Assembly (NCBI GenBank): GCA_021397845.1
Contig: JAHSVC010000034.1
Location: forward strand, 4,030,001-4,094,000
DNA: 64,000 bases
Direction: 5' to 3'
Origin: Areca catechu
Taxonomy: Eukaryota; Streptophyta; Magnoliopsida; Arecales; Arecaceae
Shown: one piece after another, positions 34,724 through 45,894 of the stretch
Layout of the letters: each line of letters opens with the position of its first letter
Position numbering within the stretch: position 1 is the first letter of the stretch
The notes under the pieces: generated by a model
Seen by the model: the letters and a program-made list of their open reading frames with translations, nothing else
The model's database searches: none
Told to the model about the DNA's origin: nothing
Position numbers and translations under genes: made by a program

Positions 34724-37080
34724 ATGGCGCGTCGTCGCCATGTCTCCTCCAATCCGGACGAGGCCGGTCCATCCCGGCCGAGGACTCCATCTTCTTCCTC
34801 CTCAGAGGAGGAAACGATTCCGGAGGAGATCCGCCGGCGTCTGCAACCCGGGGGTGTCACCATTAGCATCCCCAGGGGGGTCCGGTCTCCCCCGGTTGCT
34901 CCCGCCGTGCCCCTTCGTTCTCTTCCTGCTCCGTCTTTTCTTCCCGTCGGTCCCTCCGGTCATGCTTCCACCATGACCGAAGGCGATCTTTCTCTGCTCC
35001 GGGATGCCTATGGTATCCCGGGGTCAATTCGTCTGTCTGTTCCGCGGTTCGGGGAGCGCGTCACCATGAGTGGTCCCGGCCGCATAGCCTTCTACGAAGA
35101 CTTCCTCCTTGGGGGTCTTCAATTTCCTCTGCACCCCTTCTTCCTTTCTTTTCTCAGCCATTTCCGGCTTGTTCCGGCCCAGTTGGCTCCCAATGCCATC
35201 CGTGTCATCTTCTCCTTTATAGTCTTTTGTCACTTTCACGGGTTCGTTGCCCGTTTCTCCCTCTTCAGGGCCATGTTTACCCTGAAGAAGTGCTCCACCG
35301 ATGATGGCTGGTGGTATATTTCACCCTGGCCCAGGTGTCTCCGGTTCGACCTCCCTTCTTCGATCAAGGGCTGGAAGAGCCGGTTTTTCTTTGCCTCAGT
35401 CGAAGATGTCGACTGGACCTGGAGTGAACCGGACCGGTCCCCGAACCGGAACTCTCAGGTCGAGTCGGCGGACCAGGAGGCCTACTCCCAGCTCCTGAGT
35501 GACGTGGTCCCGGCGCTCGAGATTCTGCTTTCGGAGCATAATCTTTTTGAGGCCGGGATCAGTCCCATCCGTGAGACGGGTAAGATTCGGCCCTCCTTTG
35601 ATTTCTGCCCCCTTTTTCTTCATGACCGAGTTGGCTAACCTTCTGTTCTTTTGCACTGCAGGAATAAAGTTCTCACTGGAGAGCCTTTTGGAGGGCGCGG
35701 CCCAGAGAGACGTCCCGGAGGTGGACGAGCCCGCGGCCAAGAGGGCCCGTACTGAGGCGGGCCGGGAGATCGTACCGGCGACCGCGCCCAGCCCAGTGGC
35801 CACCGCTCCCCCGCCCAGGTTGCCTCAGGGCGGGGCCGTTGATGCTTCGGCTGCCCGGCCTGGTGGCGCTACTGCTGAGGGGGCTCCATCGCCCGAGGCT
35901 CCATCCAGCGCCGGTCCCATTGTTGCTGCTGCCCCGACGGTGCAGCCCGTGGCCTCTGCCGGCCCGTCGATCGCGGCCCCAGCTGAAGGGACAGCCACCG
36001 CAGGAGCCGACCTGACAGCTCCGCCACCGGTGATCACCCACCGGTGTTCAGTCATCCGCGACAAGGGGCTCGCGGAGAAGGTCATGGAGTATGCCTCCAT
36101 AGCCCGGGACCTCCGAGCTCGGGGCGGCCGGGACTATGCGGACGCCTTGCTCGGGATTCTCCCGCAGCTCTTTACGGTAAGCTCGAGCTCCTTCTTCTCT
36201 GTTCTTTCAAGATTTAGTGGCCTTTTCTCCTAACCTGGTTGCTCTGTTGGTGCAGATTGGAAATGATGTTCTCCTACTGAGGAACTTCCTCGTAGGGAAC
36301 GCGAAGAGGGACGCCGAGAAGGAGAGGAAGCTCGGCAAGCTCGCGGCCGACGTCAAAGATCTCATGGATAAGGGGGTCGAGCTGCGAGCCAGCAACCAAG
36401 CCCTCCAGACCGACCTGGCGCGTTCCGAGGGGCGGAACAAGGAGCTGGAGGCTTCCTTGTCGGAGGAGAGGCTCTCCTACCAGCGTCGCACGGAGGAGGA
36501 CGCGGCGGAGAAGGCTCGCCTGCAGGCCCACTCCCAGTGGCTGGAGCGCCAGCTGGAGGAGGCTCGGCGAGACGCGAGCGCGGCGAAGGATCGGAGTGCG
36601 TACATCAACGGAGTCCTGGAGGCCGCAAAGCGGGAGGCCATCCCGAAGTTCCGGGCTTCCGACGAGTACACGTCGGAGGTCCGGGAGGCCGCCGTGGACT
36701 CCTTCCTGAAGGGGTTCCGGATGTGCCGGGAGAAAGTGGGGGCCTTCTTCCCGAGCTCGACCTCAGCGGGGTGGTGCTCGGAGGCAGGAGGCAAGGAGCC
36801 GAGAGCAGAGCCTCCGGTGCGGCCGACGCCACTCCTGCGGCCCGTCGACCAGCGAAGCCGTGGCTCCGGAGTAGCCTCAAGAGCCGGTCACCGCAGAAGG
36901 CGAGGATGCAGAGCTCGCGACCCCGGCGGAGGGCTCCGACCCTGCACCAAACTGAGCCACCGTCTTTTCGCCCTGCTCCGTTGTCGCAGTTGTATTTCTT
37001 TTTCTTCTTCTTCTTTTTCTTTTGGGGAGTCCCGGCCTGTCAGGATTCCTGGCTTGTACTGTTGCTTAGATTAATGAAGA
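34724..37080 (+). CDS. Element B antisense gene, three exons, PF04195-like domain plus coiled coil
   Basis: Exon 1 is 34724-35579, exon 2 35662-36176, exon 3 from 36256. Introns are 82 and 79 bp, start GTAAGA and GTAAGC, and end GCAG. Splicing is phase 1 then phase 0 and joins ..RETG|IKFSLESLLEG and ..GILPQLFT|IGNDVLLLRN. Exon 1 starts MARRRHVSSNPDEAGPSRPR and contains GPGRIAFYEDFLLGGL, CHFHGFVARFSLF and DDGWWYISP. Exon 2 is Ala/Pro-rich with PAAKRARTE. Exon 3 is a coiled-coil-like stretch (KERKLGKLAADVKDLMDKG to SYQRRTEEDAAEKARL). A one-base loss near 36748 shifts the last segment relative to A's copy. Function is unknown. The 3' limit is approximate. Confidence 0.8.
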
Positions 37081-37284
37081 CACTGTTTGACCAAGCCTCG
37101 AGTTCATCTTCTTCTCCACTCCCCCATCTCCCCTTTTTTTTTTTGTTTTCTGAGATGTTGATGTGGAGTGCTGAAACGATCGTAGGCCTGGTCCCTTCCG
37201 TTGCTCAAATCGAAGGTTGGGACATCCCGGACCGCACGGCGTCAGAGTAGGCCTTGAGCGGGTCCGTCTTTGGGATCGCCTTCG

Positions 37285-38062
37285 TACTCGCGTGGGCGAC
37301 ATGGTTTCTGCCCCGCCTTCCAGGCCGAAGCCCGGGACCTTCGGACTGAACCCCGGGGCCGCAGGCTTTCTCAAGCCTTGCGCGGCTTGCCGAGCTGCTC
37401 TCCGGGCTTGCGTGGGCGAACTGGGTTCTGCGCCACCTTCCAGGCCGAAGCCCAGGATCTCCGGACTGAACCCCGGGGCCGCAGGCTCCCTTAAGCCTTG
37501 CGCGGCTTGCCGAGCTGTTCTCCGGGCTTGCATGGCCGAACTGGGTTCGGTGCCACCTTCCAGGCCGAAGCCCAGGATCTCCAGACTGAACCCCGGGGCC
37601 GCAGGCTTCCTCAAGCCTTGCACGGCTTGCCGAGCTATTCTTCGGGCTTGCGTGGCCGAACTGGGTTCGGTGCCACCTTCCACGCCGAAGCCCAGGATCT
37701 CCGGACTGAACCCCGGGGCCGCAGGCTTCCTCAAGCCTTGCACGGCTTGCCGAGCTGTTCTCCGGGCTTGCATGGCCGAACTGGGTTCGATGCCACCTTC
37801 AAGGCCGAAGCCCAGGATCTCCGGACTGAACCCCGGGGCCGCAGGCTTCCTCAAGCCTTGCGCGGCTTGCCGAGCTGTTCTCTAGGCTTGCATGGCCGAA
37901 CTGGGTTCGGTGCCACCTTCCAGGCCGAAGCCCAGGATCTCCGGACTGAACCCCGGGGCCGCAGGCTTCCTCAAGCCTTGCGCGACTTGCCGAGCTGTTC
38001 TCCGAGCTTGCATGGCCGAACTGGGTTCTGCGCCACCTTCCAGGCCGAAGCCCAGGATCTCC
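37285..38062. repeat. 120-bp tandem repeat between antisense gene and pol of B
   Basis: About 6.5 copies with an exact 120-bp step: CAGGCCGAAGCCC recurs at 37321, 37441, 37561 and so on to 38041 with no indel. Each copy carries GGACTGAACCCCGGGGCCG, the complement of the motif in A's pol-antisense spacer. Since 120 is a multiple of three, open frames here are by-products. Confidence 0.95.
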
Positions 38063-38188
38063 CGATTCCTTCGGCCGTCGGCCATGATCGGTCATGCCGA
38101 GTCCAGGGCCATGCGCCGATTTTCCTTCAAAGTGAGAAGGGAGCGTTTGAAGCGGGGGGACTTTATTACGGGAGTAGGGAACCTTACA

Positions 38189-40182
38189 TCACTGATAATA
38201 CATTCTTAGGTTCGAGGCGTTCCATGTCCGGGGGAACCTGGCACCTCCCAACTCCTCCAGGTAGTATGCGCCGTGAGGGAGGGCTTCTGCCACCCGGTAG
38301 GGGCCCTCCCAGTTGGGCGAGAGCTTGCCGCATTCCCACGGTTGGGAAGCTTCAGCGCGCCGGAGGACCAAATCTCCGTGATGAAAAACCTTCGACCGCA
38401 CTCGGGAGTTGTAATACCTGGCCACACGCTGCCTATACGCCGCCATTCGAACTCGGGCCTTGTCCCTCGTTTCCTCGAGAAGGTCAAGGTTGAGCATCAT
38501 CCTGGCTGGGTTTTCTGTCTCGTCGTATTGTTCCACACGCAGCGTGGGTAGGCTGAGCTCGACTGGGATGACCGCCTCAGCTCCGAAGACGAGGTTGAAC
38601 GGGGTCTCGTCGGTAGCCGTCCTCGGGGTGGTGTGGTATGCCCAGAGGACGCTGGGGAGCTCGTCGGCCCACCTGCCCTTGGCCTGGTCCAGCCGCGTGC
38701 GGAGGCCCTGAAGAATGGTCCTGTTCGTGACTTCGGCTTCCCCATTGGTCTGGGGATGCGCCACCGAGGTGAAGCGATGCCTGATGCCGAGGTCGCTGCA
38801 GAACTCTTCGAACTCCCGGCAGTCGAACTGGCGCCCGTTGTCAGTAACCACGGTGTGGGGGAGGCCGAAGCGGCAGACGATGGACTTCCAAAAGAACTTG
38901 GTGACGTTTGCTTCGGTGATCCTCGCCAAGGGTTCGGCCTCGACCCACTTCGTGAAGTAGTCGATGGCCACTACCAAGAACTTCCGCTGTCCAGACGTCG
39001 ACGGGAATGGGCCCAGGAGGTCCATCCCCCACTGGGCGAACGGCCAGGGAGCTGAGAGCTGGGAGATTGGGTTGGAGGGCTGCCGTTGAACCGTGGCGTG
39101 ACGCTGGCACCGGTCGCACTTCTTCACGAAGTCGGAGGCGTCTTCCTTCATTGTCTCCCAGAAGTAGCCCTGACGGAGGGCCTTGTACGCCAATGCCCTG
39201 CCCCCCACGTGGTTCCCGCAGACGCCTTCGTGAATCTCCTGGAGCACAAGCCTGGCCTCCGTGGGTCCTACGCACTTGAGGAGGGGGTAGGAGTAGGATC
39301 TTCGATACAAGTACCCGTCCATCAGGACGAACCGCACGGCCTTCTTTCTGATAAGGCGAGCCGCCTCGCGGTCCTCCGGCAGGGTGCCACTGGTGATGTA
39401 TTCAGCATACTTGTCCATCCAGCTGGGTTCGTGGCTGACCTGATGGACCTCCACCGGTGCCTCGAGGCTTGGGATCTCAAGGCGCTCCACATGAGCGCGT
39501 CCCAGCATCGAGTCCGGCAGGGTTGCCAGCCGAGAGAGAGCATCCGCACGGGCGTTCTCCCCGCGGGGGATATGGAAGATGTTGAAGTGCCAGAATCTGG
39601 ATGCGCCCGCCTTTACGAGCTCCAAGTATTTCACCATTTGGGGGTCATGTGCGACGTACTCCCCGGATACCTGTCCTGCCACGAGCTGGAAATCAGTGAA
39701 AGCCTTGAGGTTGGTTACGCCCAGCTCGCGGGAGACTCTCAGTCCGGCGAGGAGTGCTTCATACTCCGCCTGGTTATTTGTTGCGGGGAATTGGAAACGG
39801 AGTGCGCATTCGGCGATGACCCCGTTGCTGTTGGCTAGGATGAGCCCAGCCCCGCTCCCGTCGGAGTTTGAGGCTCCGTCCACATGGAGGATCCAGGCGT
39901 TCTCTCCGGGCTCATCGGTGCCTATCTTCATCGGCTGGCCTGAGGGGCCTTCCTCGGGCTCCTTGCCCAAGCTTGCACATTCGACCAAGAAGTCGGCCAG
40001 CACCTGTGCCTTCATGGCCGACCTCGGCCTGTACGTAATGTCGAACTCGCTGAGCTTCAGTGCCCACTTTGCCAATCATCCCGAGGTATCGGGTCGGCTG
40101 AGCACTGCTTTCAGCGGTTGATCCGTCAGGACAGCGATGGGGTGCGCTTGGAAATAAGGCCTGAGACGCTGGGCAGACACTA
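38189..40182 (-). pseudogene. Element B RNase H end, second RNase H and integrase
   Basis: Open for 628 codons from 40075 to the stop at 38189. A single TGA at 40078-40076 stands where element A has CGA (SGRLAKWALK). Contents: second RNase H (HVDGASNSDGSGAGLIL, NNQAEYEALLAGL, NARADALSRLATL), integrase finger (IHEGVCGNHVGG, KKCDRCQRH), core with MDLLGPFP, VVTDNGRQF and NGEAEVTNRT (all three acidic residues present), and C-terminal WNASNLRMYYQ. The second RNase H reads FTDFQLV where SDSQLV is usual; the catalytic Asp remains. Confidence 0.9.
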
Positions 40183-41235
40183 TTAGCGCAAAAACGAGTT
40201 TCTCGGGCCAAGAATACCTGAGCTCCTCATCGTGGAGAAGCTTGCTGGTATAGTATACCGGCCGCTGGACCCCTGGCCATCGGTCCGAACCAAGACCGAG
40301 CTGACGGCTTCCGGGGTGACCGCTAGGTAGAGGGTAAGCTCCTCCCCCTCCTCGGGCCTAGACAGCAACGGTGGCGACGCAAGCGTCTTCTTCAGCTCCT
40401 CGAAGGCCTTCTGGCATTCCTCGGTCCAAGCGAAGTCGTTCATCTTTCTCAGCACCTTGAAGAAGGGACGGCAGCGGTCTGCCGACCTGGAGATAAAGCG
40501 GCTGAGGGTCGCAACTCGGCCGGTGAGTTGCTGCACTTGCTTTTTGGAGGCGGGCTGCTCCATGTCCAAGATGGCCTGGACCTTCTCCGGGTTGGCCTCA
40601 ATTCCTCTTTGGGTCACCATAAATCCTAGGAATTTCCCGGCGGAGATGCCAAAGGCGCACTTCGCTGGGTTCAGCTTCATCTGATGGCGTCGGAGGTTGC
40701 CGAACGTCTCCGCTAAGTCGGCCACGTGGTCCGAATCGGGTTTGCTCATCACCAGCATGTCGTCCACGTACACCTGCATGTTGCGGCCGATCTGGTCTTT
40801 GAAAATTCTATTGACCAGGTGCTGGTACGTTGCCCCCGCGTTCTTGAGGCCGAATGGCATCATCCTGTAGCAAAAAGTTTCACGGTCAATTATGAAGGTG
40901 GTGTGCTCTTCGTCCTCCGGGCTCATTCGGATCTGGTTGTATCCGGAGAAGGCGTCCATGAACGACAGGAGGCGATGCCCCGAGGTGGTGTCGACCAGCT
41001 GGTCGATCTTTGGAAGAGGGAAGCTGTCCTTCGGGCAAGCTCGATTGAGGTCGGTGTAGTCCACACAGATCCTCCACTTACCACTACTCTTTCTTACCAT
41101 GACCACGTTTGCCAGCCAGCTGGGAACTGGACCTCCCGCACAAAACCGGCGGCGAGGAGCTTCTCCACTTCCTCGTTGATCGCATTCTGCCTTTCCATGG
41201 CGAAGCTCCTCTTCTTCTGGCGGACCGGGCGGCAA
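40183..41235 (-). pseudogene. Element B reverse transcriptase and first RNase H
   Basis: Motifs SWLANVVMVRKSSGKWRIC, DYTDLNRACPKDSFPLPK, MDAFSGYNQI, MPFGLKNAGATY and YVDD (near 40760) are intact. Entry to this frame needs a one-base correction near 41127 (TTCCCAGC where four C are expected). Exit needs another near 40272 (a G run one shorter than expected), after which YYTSKLLH would be read. Confidence 0.9.
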
Positions 41236-43636
41236 CTTGGGTCCACGTTTAGCCTGTGCATGATGACCTCGGGCGGGATGCCCGGCATGTCAGCTGCTGA
41301 CCAGGCGAACACGTCAGCGTTCGCACGGAGGAACTCCAGCAGGCGGGTCCGTTCTTCTTCAGGGAGCTGGGCCCCAACTTGCACCGTCTTCAGGGGATCC
41401 GATCCGAGGGGAAAAATCAGCAGGCGCTCTATGGGCCCTCCCCTGGGTTCCTTCTCTCTTAGGTCGAGGTCGTCGATATCGGGGGCGAGCTCCGTGCCCC
41501 GGGCGCTCGGGACCGTCTGGAGGCAGAGCAGGACTGGCTGGGTCGTCCCCTTCATCTCCCCGAGCCCGGAAGGCGTGGGGAACTGTACCAACAGCCTTCT
41601 CGTGGAGATTGTGGCATCCAGTTGGTTGAGCCCGGGACGCCCGAGAATGGCGTTGTAAGGCGAAGGGAGCCTGACGACGGTAAATGTTATTAGGACGGTC
41701 GCCTGCCGGGGTGGGGATCCGGCGGTGACCGGGAGAGTGATCTCCCCCTCGACCCCCACGGAGTCCCCTGTAAAACCTACCAGGGGGGTGTGCACCGGTT
41801 TCAGCTGATCGTGGGACAAGTTCATCCGAGAGAAAGCGTCGTAAAAAAGTACGTCAGCCGAGCTTCCACTATCCACCATGATTCGATGTACAGGATGCTT
41901 CGCGATGGTCATCTCGACCACCACGGTATCGTTGTTTACATTGTCATTACCCTCCCCCCCCTCGGGAGGGATTACATTCTCCGGGTTCCCGACTTCCCGG
42001 GCTCTCTTCGCCGCTCGACCGACCCCGCGCGAGATCATGCCCATGGGCTTCTCCGTTGGGCGGTTATCGTTTGCAGGGACGGGCGGTAAGGTCACGAGCG
42101 GCTGCCCCTCCGAGGGGGCCTCGTTCTTGACGAACTTCCTGAGGTAGCCCCTCCTAATCAGCTCCTCGATCTCCCGCTTTAGGTTGCGACACTCCTCCGT
42201 GTCGTGCCCGTGCTCGCGGTGGAACTGGCAGTACTTCGATTTGTCTCGGACGGCTCTCGGGTTCTGAGGAGGAGGTCGGCGGAGGTAGCGCTCGCCCTCG
42301 ATTTCCATGAGGATCTTCGTCCGAGGTGCGAGGAGAGGGGTGTACCTCCGCTCGGGAGTGGTCTCGCCCCTCGGCCTTGGATTCGGGCGAGGGTCGGCAG
42401 ATGGCCCGGGCTTCCGAGCTCCTGGGGTGTCTCTTGGGGGCGGCCTCTTCGGAGTCTTCCCGTCCAACTCTCGACGGGTGCGGTCGGCCTCCTCCGCTCG
42501 GATGTACTTGTGGGCGCGGAGGAGGAGCTCGGAGTACGTCTTGGGCGGCTTCTTGTCTAGGGAGTAGGTCAGGCGGGACGTCTTGAGCCCGCGCTTCAAA
42601 GCCAGCATGGCGACGGGCTCGTCCAGGCTATAGATTTCCAGGGCTGCGGTCTTGAACCGGGTGATGTAGTCCCGGAGTAGCTCCTGGTCCTGCTGGCGAA
42701 TGGAGAAGAGGCTGTCCACCTCTCTCGGCACCTTTCGGCAAGCGTCGAAGTGTGCCACGAACTTTCCTTCCAGCTGATGGAAGGAGCAAATGGATCCGGG
42801 CTCGAGGCGGGTGAACCAGACTCGAGCGGCCTTCCGGAGGGTGGCCGGGAAGGCGATGCACAGAAGAGAGTCAGTGGCCCCCTGGACCCTCATGAGAGCT
42901 TTGTAGCTCTCCAGATGGTCCAGAGGGTCGGTGGTCCCGTCGTAGGGATCCACCTGCGGCATGCGGAACCGTTTTGGGATCGGTTCCGCCTGGATTTCTT
43001 CAGAGAAAGGGGGGCGGGAGTCGTAGCCCGTCGGGTCTGCTGACGAGTTCTGCAGGTCGGCGAATCGGCGGGCGAACTCCGCTAGCTTGCGCTCATGCTC
43101 CTCCAGGCGCCTCTCGGCCTGGCGCCTGATGGCTTCGTCGGTGGAGTCTTCCACCGAGGCTGCGGGTGAAGGGGGCGTCGATCGGTCTCGGCGCGAAGTC
43201 AGGCCTCGGCGTCGCTTGCTGCGATGCACCGTTTCGGCCTCGTCGGCCGGGGATCGACTCTCGTGATCCTCCGAAACGGAGTAGTTTCTTTTTGCGGGAG
43301 CTTGGTGGCTCCCCCGGGGGTTGGAGACGGCCCTCGGATGGGATGGCCTGCCCTGGATGGAGCGCAGGCTCCCACGCTGCCCCACGGCTCGGGCCGCGGG
43401 GGTCCCTGGCTGCGGCTGCGTGGCCAGGACCGCTGCTGATGCTGAAGCTGCTGGACCGCCGAGGTCAAGGTCTGCAGCTGTTGGATGACGGCCGCAAGGG
43501 GTCCGTCCGTTGGGGTAGGCTGTGGTGGAAGAGGAGGGGGAGCTGGAAGCTCCCTCTCCGGGCTGTGGGCCCCTGGAGGGGAGTGAACCTCCCCCACGCG
43601 GCTGGTGGATGCCTCGCGGCCACGAGTGACCACCAT
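41094..43636 (-). pseudogene. Element B gag-protease and RT start
   Basis: The start is taken at 43636 (MVVTRGREASTSRVGEV, shared with A). The frame open further upstream runs into the LTR and is not the natural start. A one-base loss near 43423 (TCCTGG versus TCCCTGG in A) separates the N-terminal coiled-coil-like part (LQTLTSAVQQLQHQQ) from the rest. From there it is open through the gag core (MPQVDPYDGTTDPLDHLESY), the finger CQFHREHGHDTEEC, the protease VDSGSSADVLFYDAF and AILGRPGLNQLD into RT (RQKKRSFAMERQNAINEE). So gag, protease and RT share one frame without an internal stop. Confidence 0.9.
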
Positions 43637-43694
43637 TGTCAGAGAGCGCGACACCTGCAGAAAGCTGGCCCCCGCTTGGGTTTGGTGTCCTGCC

Positions 43695-43712
43695 CCCCTT
43701 CCTGGCGCGCCA
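43695..43712 (-). promoter_or_regulatory. Element B primer binding site
   Basis: The minus strand TGGCGCGCCAGGAAGGG starts three bases after the 5' LTR. It contains the palindrome GGCGCGCC and corresponds to the site in A. Confidence 0.75.
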
Positions 43713-43715
43713 ATC

Positions 43716-45314
43716 TGTTGCCGCTCTCGTCGCCACGCCCGTGGCTCCGGTCCGTGGATCCTTCCTGACCGCCTGGCGAGGGAGCCTCCCCGGCTGCTGC
43801 GAACCTGCAAGGAGTTAGAAGATCCTAGCCGGGGATCCCGGCGAGGGAGCTCCGACGGTCAAGTCAGTAGACGACGAGAAGGAACAGACTCTCCAAGGCG
43901 GACCCCCCGAAAGGGTTCCAGACTTAGCGAGTTTACTAGTAAGAAAGGCACTCTGGGGACCGGAAATTCGGCCGGGCCTCCTTGCCGAGCTCATGCTGAA
44001 TTATCTCCTCTCGGGATCTCGGATCTCTCTCTCTCGAAGCGAGGCCTCTTGCCGCTGCTTTCCTCCTTGTCCCCAGGCTTGTTCGCTTACCTTGTCGTCC
44101 ACAGATTCCTTCCTTTTATCTCCTCCCGTCGTTCGCCTGTCTTCTCCTCCTGGGAGGCTCCCCTCCCCCGTCCCTTTCTCTTTCCCCTTTTCGGTGAGGA
44201 GGGCCAGGCGGCTTTCCGACCTCGTCCGCCGAGCCCAGCAAGGAAAAGGCAAAGTTAGGAAAGGGGGGGGGGGGCGGGGGGGGCGGCGCTGGTAAGGCGG
44301 CCGGTCAGACCTCGGGCCCAATGAGAGCGCTCTCTTTTCCGAGTGTGGGCGCCATCCATATATGGGGCCTGCTTTGTCAGAATCGTGCCTCTCGACTGCG
44401 GGACCTGTCGGGCCGATGCAAATTGTGTTTCGCGTGCCGCCGCCATCCGTACGAGGCGCCGTCTGTGATGCGTACGGCCCGAGGGATGACCTCGGGGCCT
44501 GCGCCTCCTTCCCTTGGACCTTCTCCGTACGGGCGGCCTGGCTTCGGCCGATGTGGGCCCGTCTTCGGGGGCCACCTGGCGAAGGAGCGAAGGATCCGCC
44601 GACCTCGGCCTAGGTGGGCCCCTCCTGGGTTGACACCTGGCAAGGTGGCAGGAGGTCGCCTGGCTTCGGCTGAGGTGGGCCCGTCTTCGGGGGCCACCTG
44701 GCGAAGGAGCGAAGGATCCGCCGACCTCGGCCTAGGTGGGCCCCTCCTGGGTTGACACCTGGCGAGGTGGCAGGAGGTCGCCTGACTTCGACCGAGGTGG
44801 GCCCGTCTTCGGGGGCCACCTGGCGAAGGAGCGAAGGATCCACCGACCTCGGCCTAGGTGGGCCCCTCCTGGGTTGACACCTGCGAGGTGGCAGGAGGTC
44901 GCCTGGCTTCGACCGAGGTGGGCCGTCTTCGGGGGCCACCTGGCGAAGGATCCGCCGACCTCGGCCTAGGTGGGCCCCTCCTGGGTTGACACCTGGCGAG
45001 GTGGCAGGAGGTCGCCTGGCTTCGGCCGAGGTGGGCCCGTCTCCGGGGGAGCCACCTGGCGAAGGAGCGAAGGATCGGCCGACCTCGGCCTAGGCTGACC
45101 CCTCTTGGGTGGGCGCCAGGCGAGGTGGTAGAGGAGCCCCGAACCGAGCTCGACTTCGGCGAGATTAGTTAATCTTAGAAAGTCGTCTGGCGGAGTAGTC
45201 TTGTCGAGCTCGGCCTTGGCGACCTGGCGCTGACTCGACCGGAGAAACCTCCACGTGGCTCGATCATATTCGGTGGTGTCTGAGCCCGGCCACGTCATCG
45301 TTACGGCCGTAACA
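43716..45314 (-). repeat. Element B 5' LTR
   Basis: 1599 bp, nearly identical to the 3' LTR except for 59 extra bases, one repeat monomer. Candidate core-promoter box CCATATATGG at 44356-44365. The terminal palindrome GTTACGGCCGTAAC is at 45300-45313. Confidence 0.94.
44550..45092 (-). repeat. 61-bp monomer array in B 5' LTR
   Basis: Nine monomers in the plus-strand order Y X Y X Y X Y' X Y. They are the same two types as in the 3' LTR, with one monomer more. Confidence 0.93.
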
Positions 45315-45319
45315 CCTGC
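45315..45319. repeat. Target-site duplication of element B (right), CCTGC
   Basis: Identical to 32700-32704. Confidence 0.93.
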
Positions 45320-45894
45320 ATTTTCTAAGTAGAACCTGCATCTTTAGAGAAGACCAAATCGAAAAAAAAAATCACTTGAGATGCAGGTTTTACTTGCATC
45401 TTCTAATTAGCCAAAAAAAAAGTCTCATTAAATGCACCCCCCTCTTCATTAAATTTTAATATAATAAAATTAAAAAATATAATAAAATTAATTTTTTTTA
45501 AAATAACATAATAAAATTATAATATATAAAATATTTAAAATAATATAATAAAATTATAAATTAAAAAAACTTAAAAATTAAAAAAAGTTGCAAGTAAAGT
45601 GAAATTGCAGGTTGCACCTACGACTTCATCTTATTATTGTACCTTCATTTTTAAAATAAAAAATTAAAAAAAATTAAAAAATTTTAAAAAATAAAACATA
45701 TATAAGTAAAGTCATAAATTATTACCTTAATAATAATATAAAATGTTAATATTATAAAATAAAATTCATTATAATAAATAATACATAATATAAATAATAT
45801 AACAAATATAATAAATATATTATAATATATTAAATTATAAATTATATTATAAATATAATAAATATGTTATAATATAATATAATTTTATAATTTA

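Larger units (their letters stand above)
32705..45314 (-). mobile_element. Element B: complete, young Tat-lineage Ty3/gypsy retrotransposon with antisense gene
   Basis: 12.6 kb on the minus strand, LTR 45314-43716, gag-pol 43636-38189, antisense gene 34724-37080 on the plus strand, LTR 34244-32705, perfect CCTGC duplication. The LTRs differ at few positions by eye apart from one repeat monomer. Pol has a single nonsense codon and otherwise only one-base frameshifts. Domain order equals that of element A. Among the elements here it is the least decayed, so it inserted most recently, into the left arm of FB2. Confidence 0.95.

Noticed and set aside
37066..38493. Long frames across the 120-bp repeats (up to 331 codons, both strands)
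   Set aside because: The repeat period is divisible by three without indels, so open frames are automatic. The frames overlap on opposite strands and match no family.
43636..43736. Gag start of element B further upstream in the 880-codon frame
   Set aside because: That start lies inside the LTR and before the primer site. The conserved MVVTRGREAST start at 43636 is shared with element A.
38633..43768. Plus-strand frames across element B pol (for example 39086-39838 and 40726-41658)
   Set aside because: Shadows of the gag-pol coding strand; codon bias of GC-rich pol leaves the complement open.
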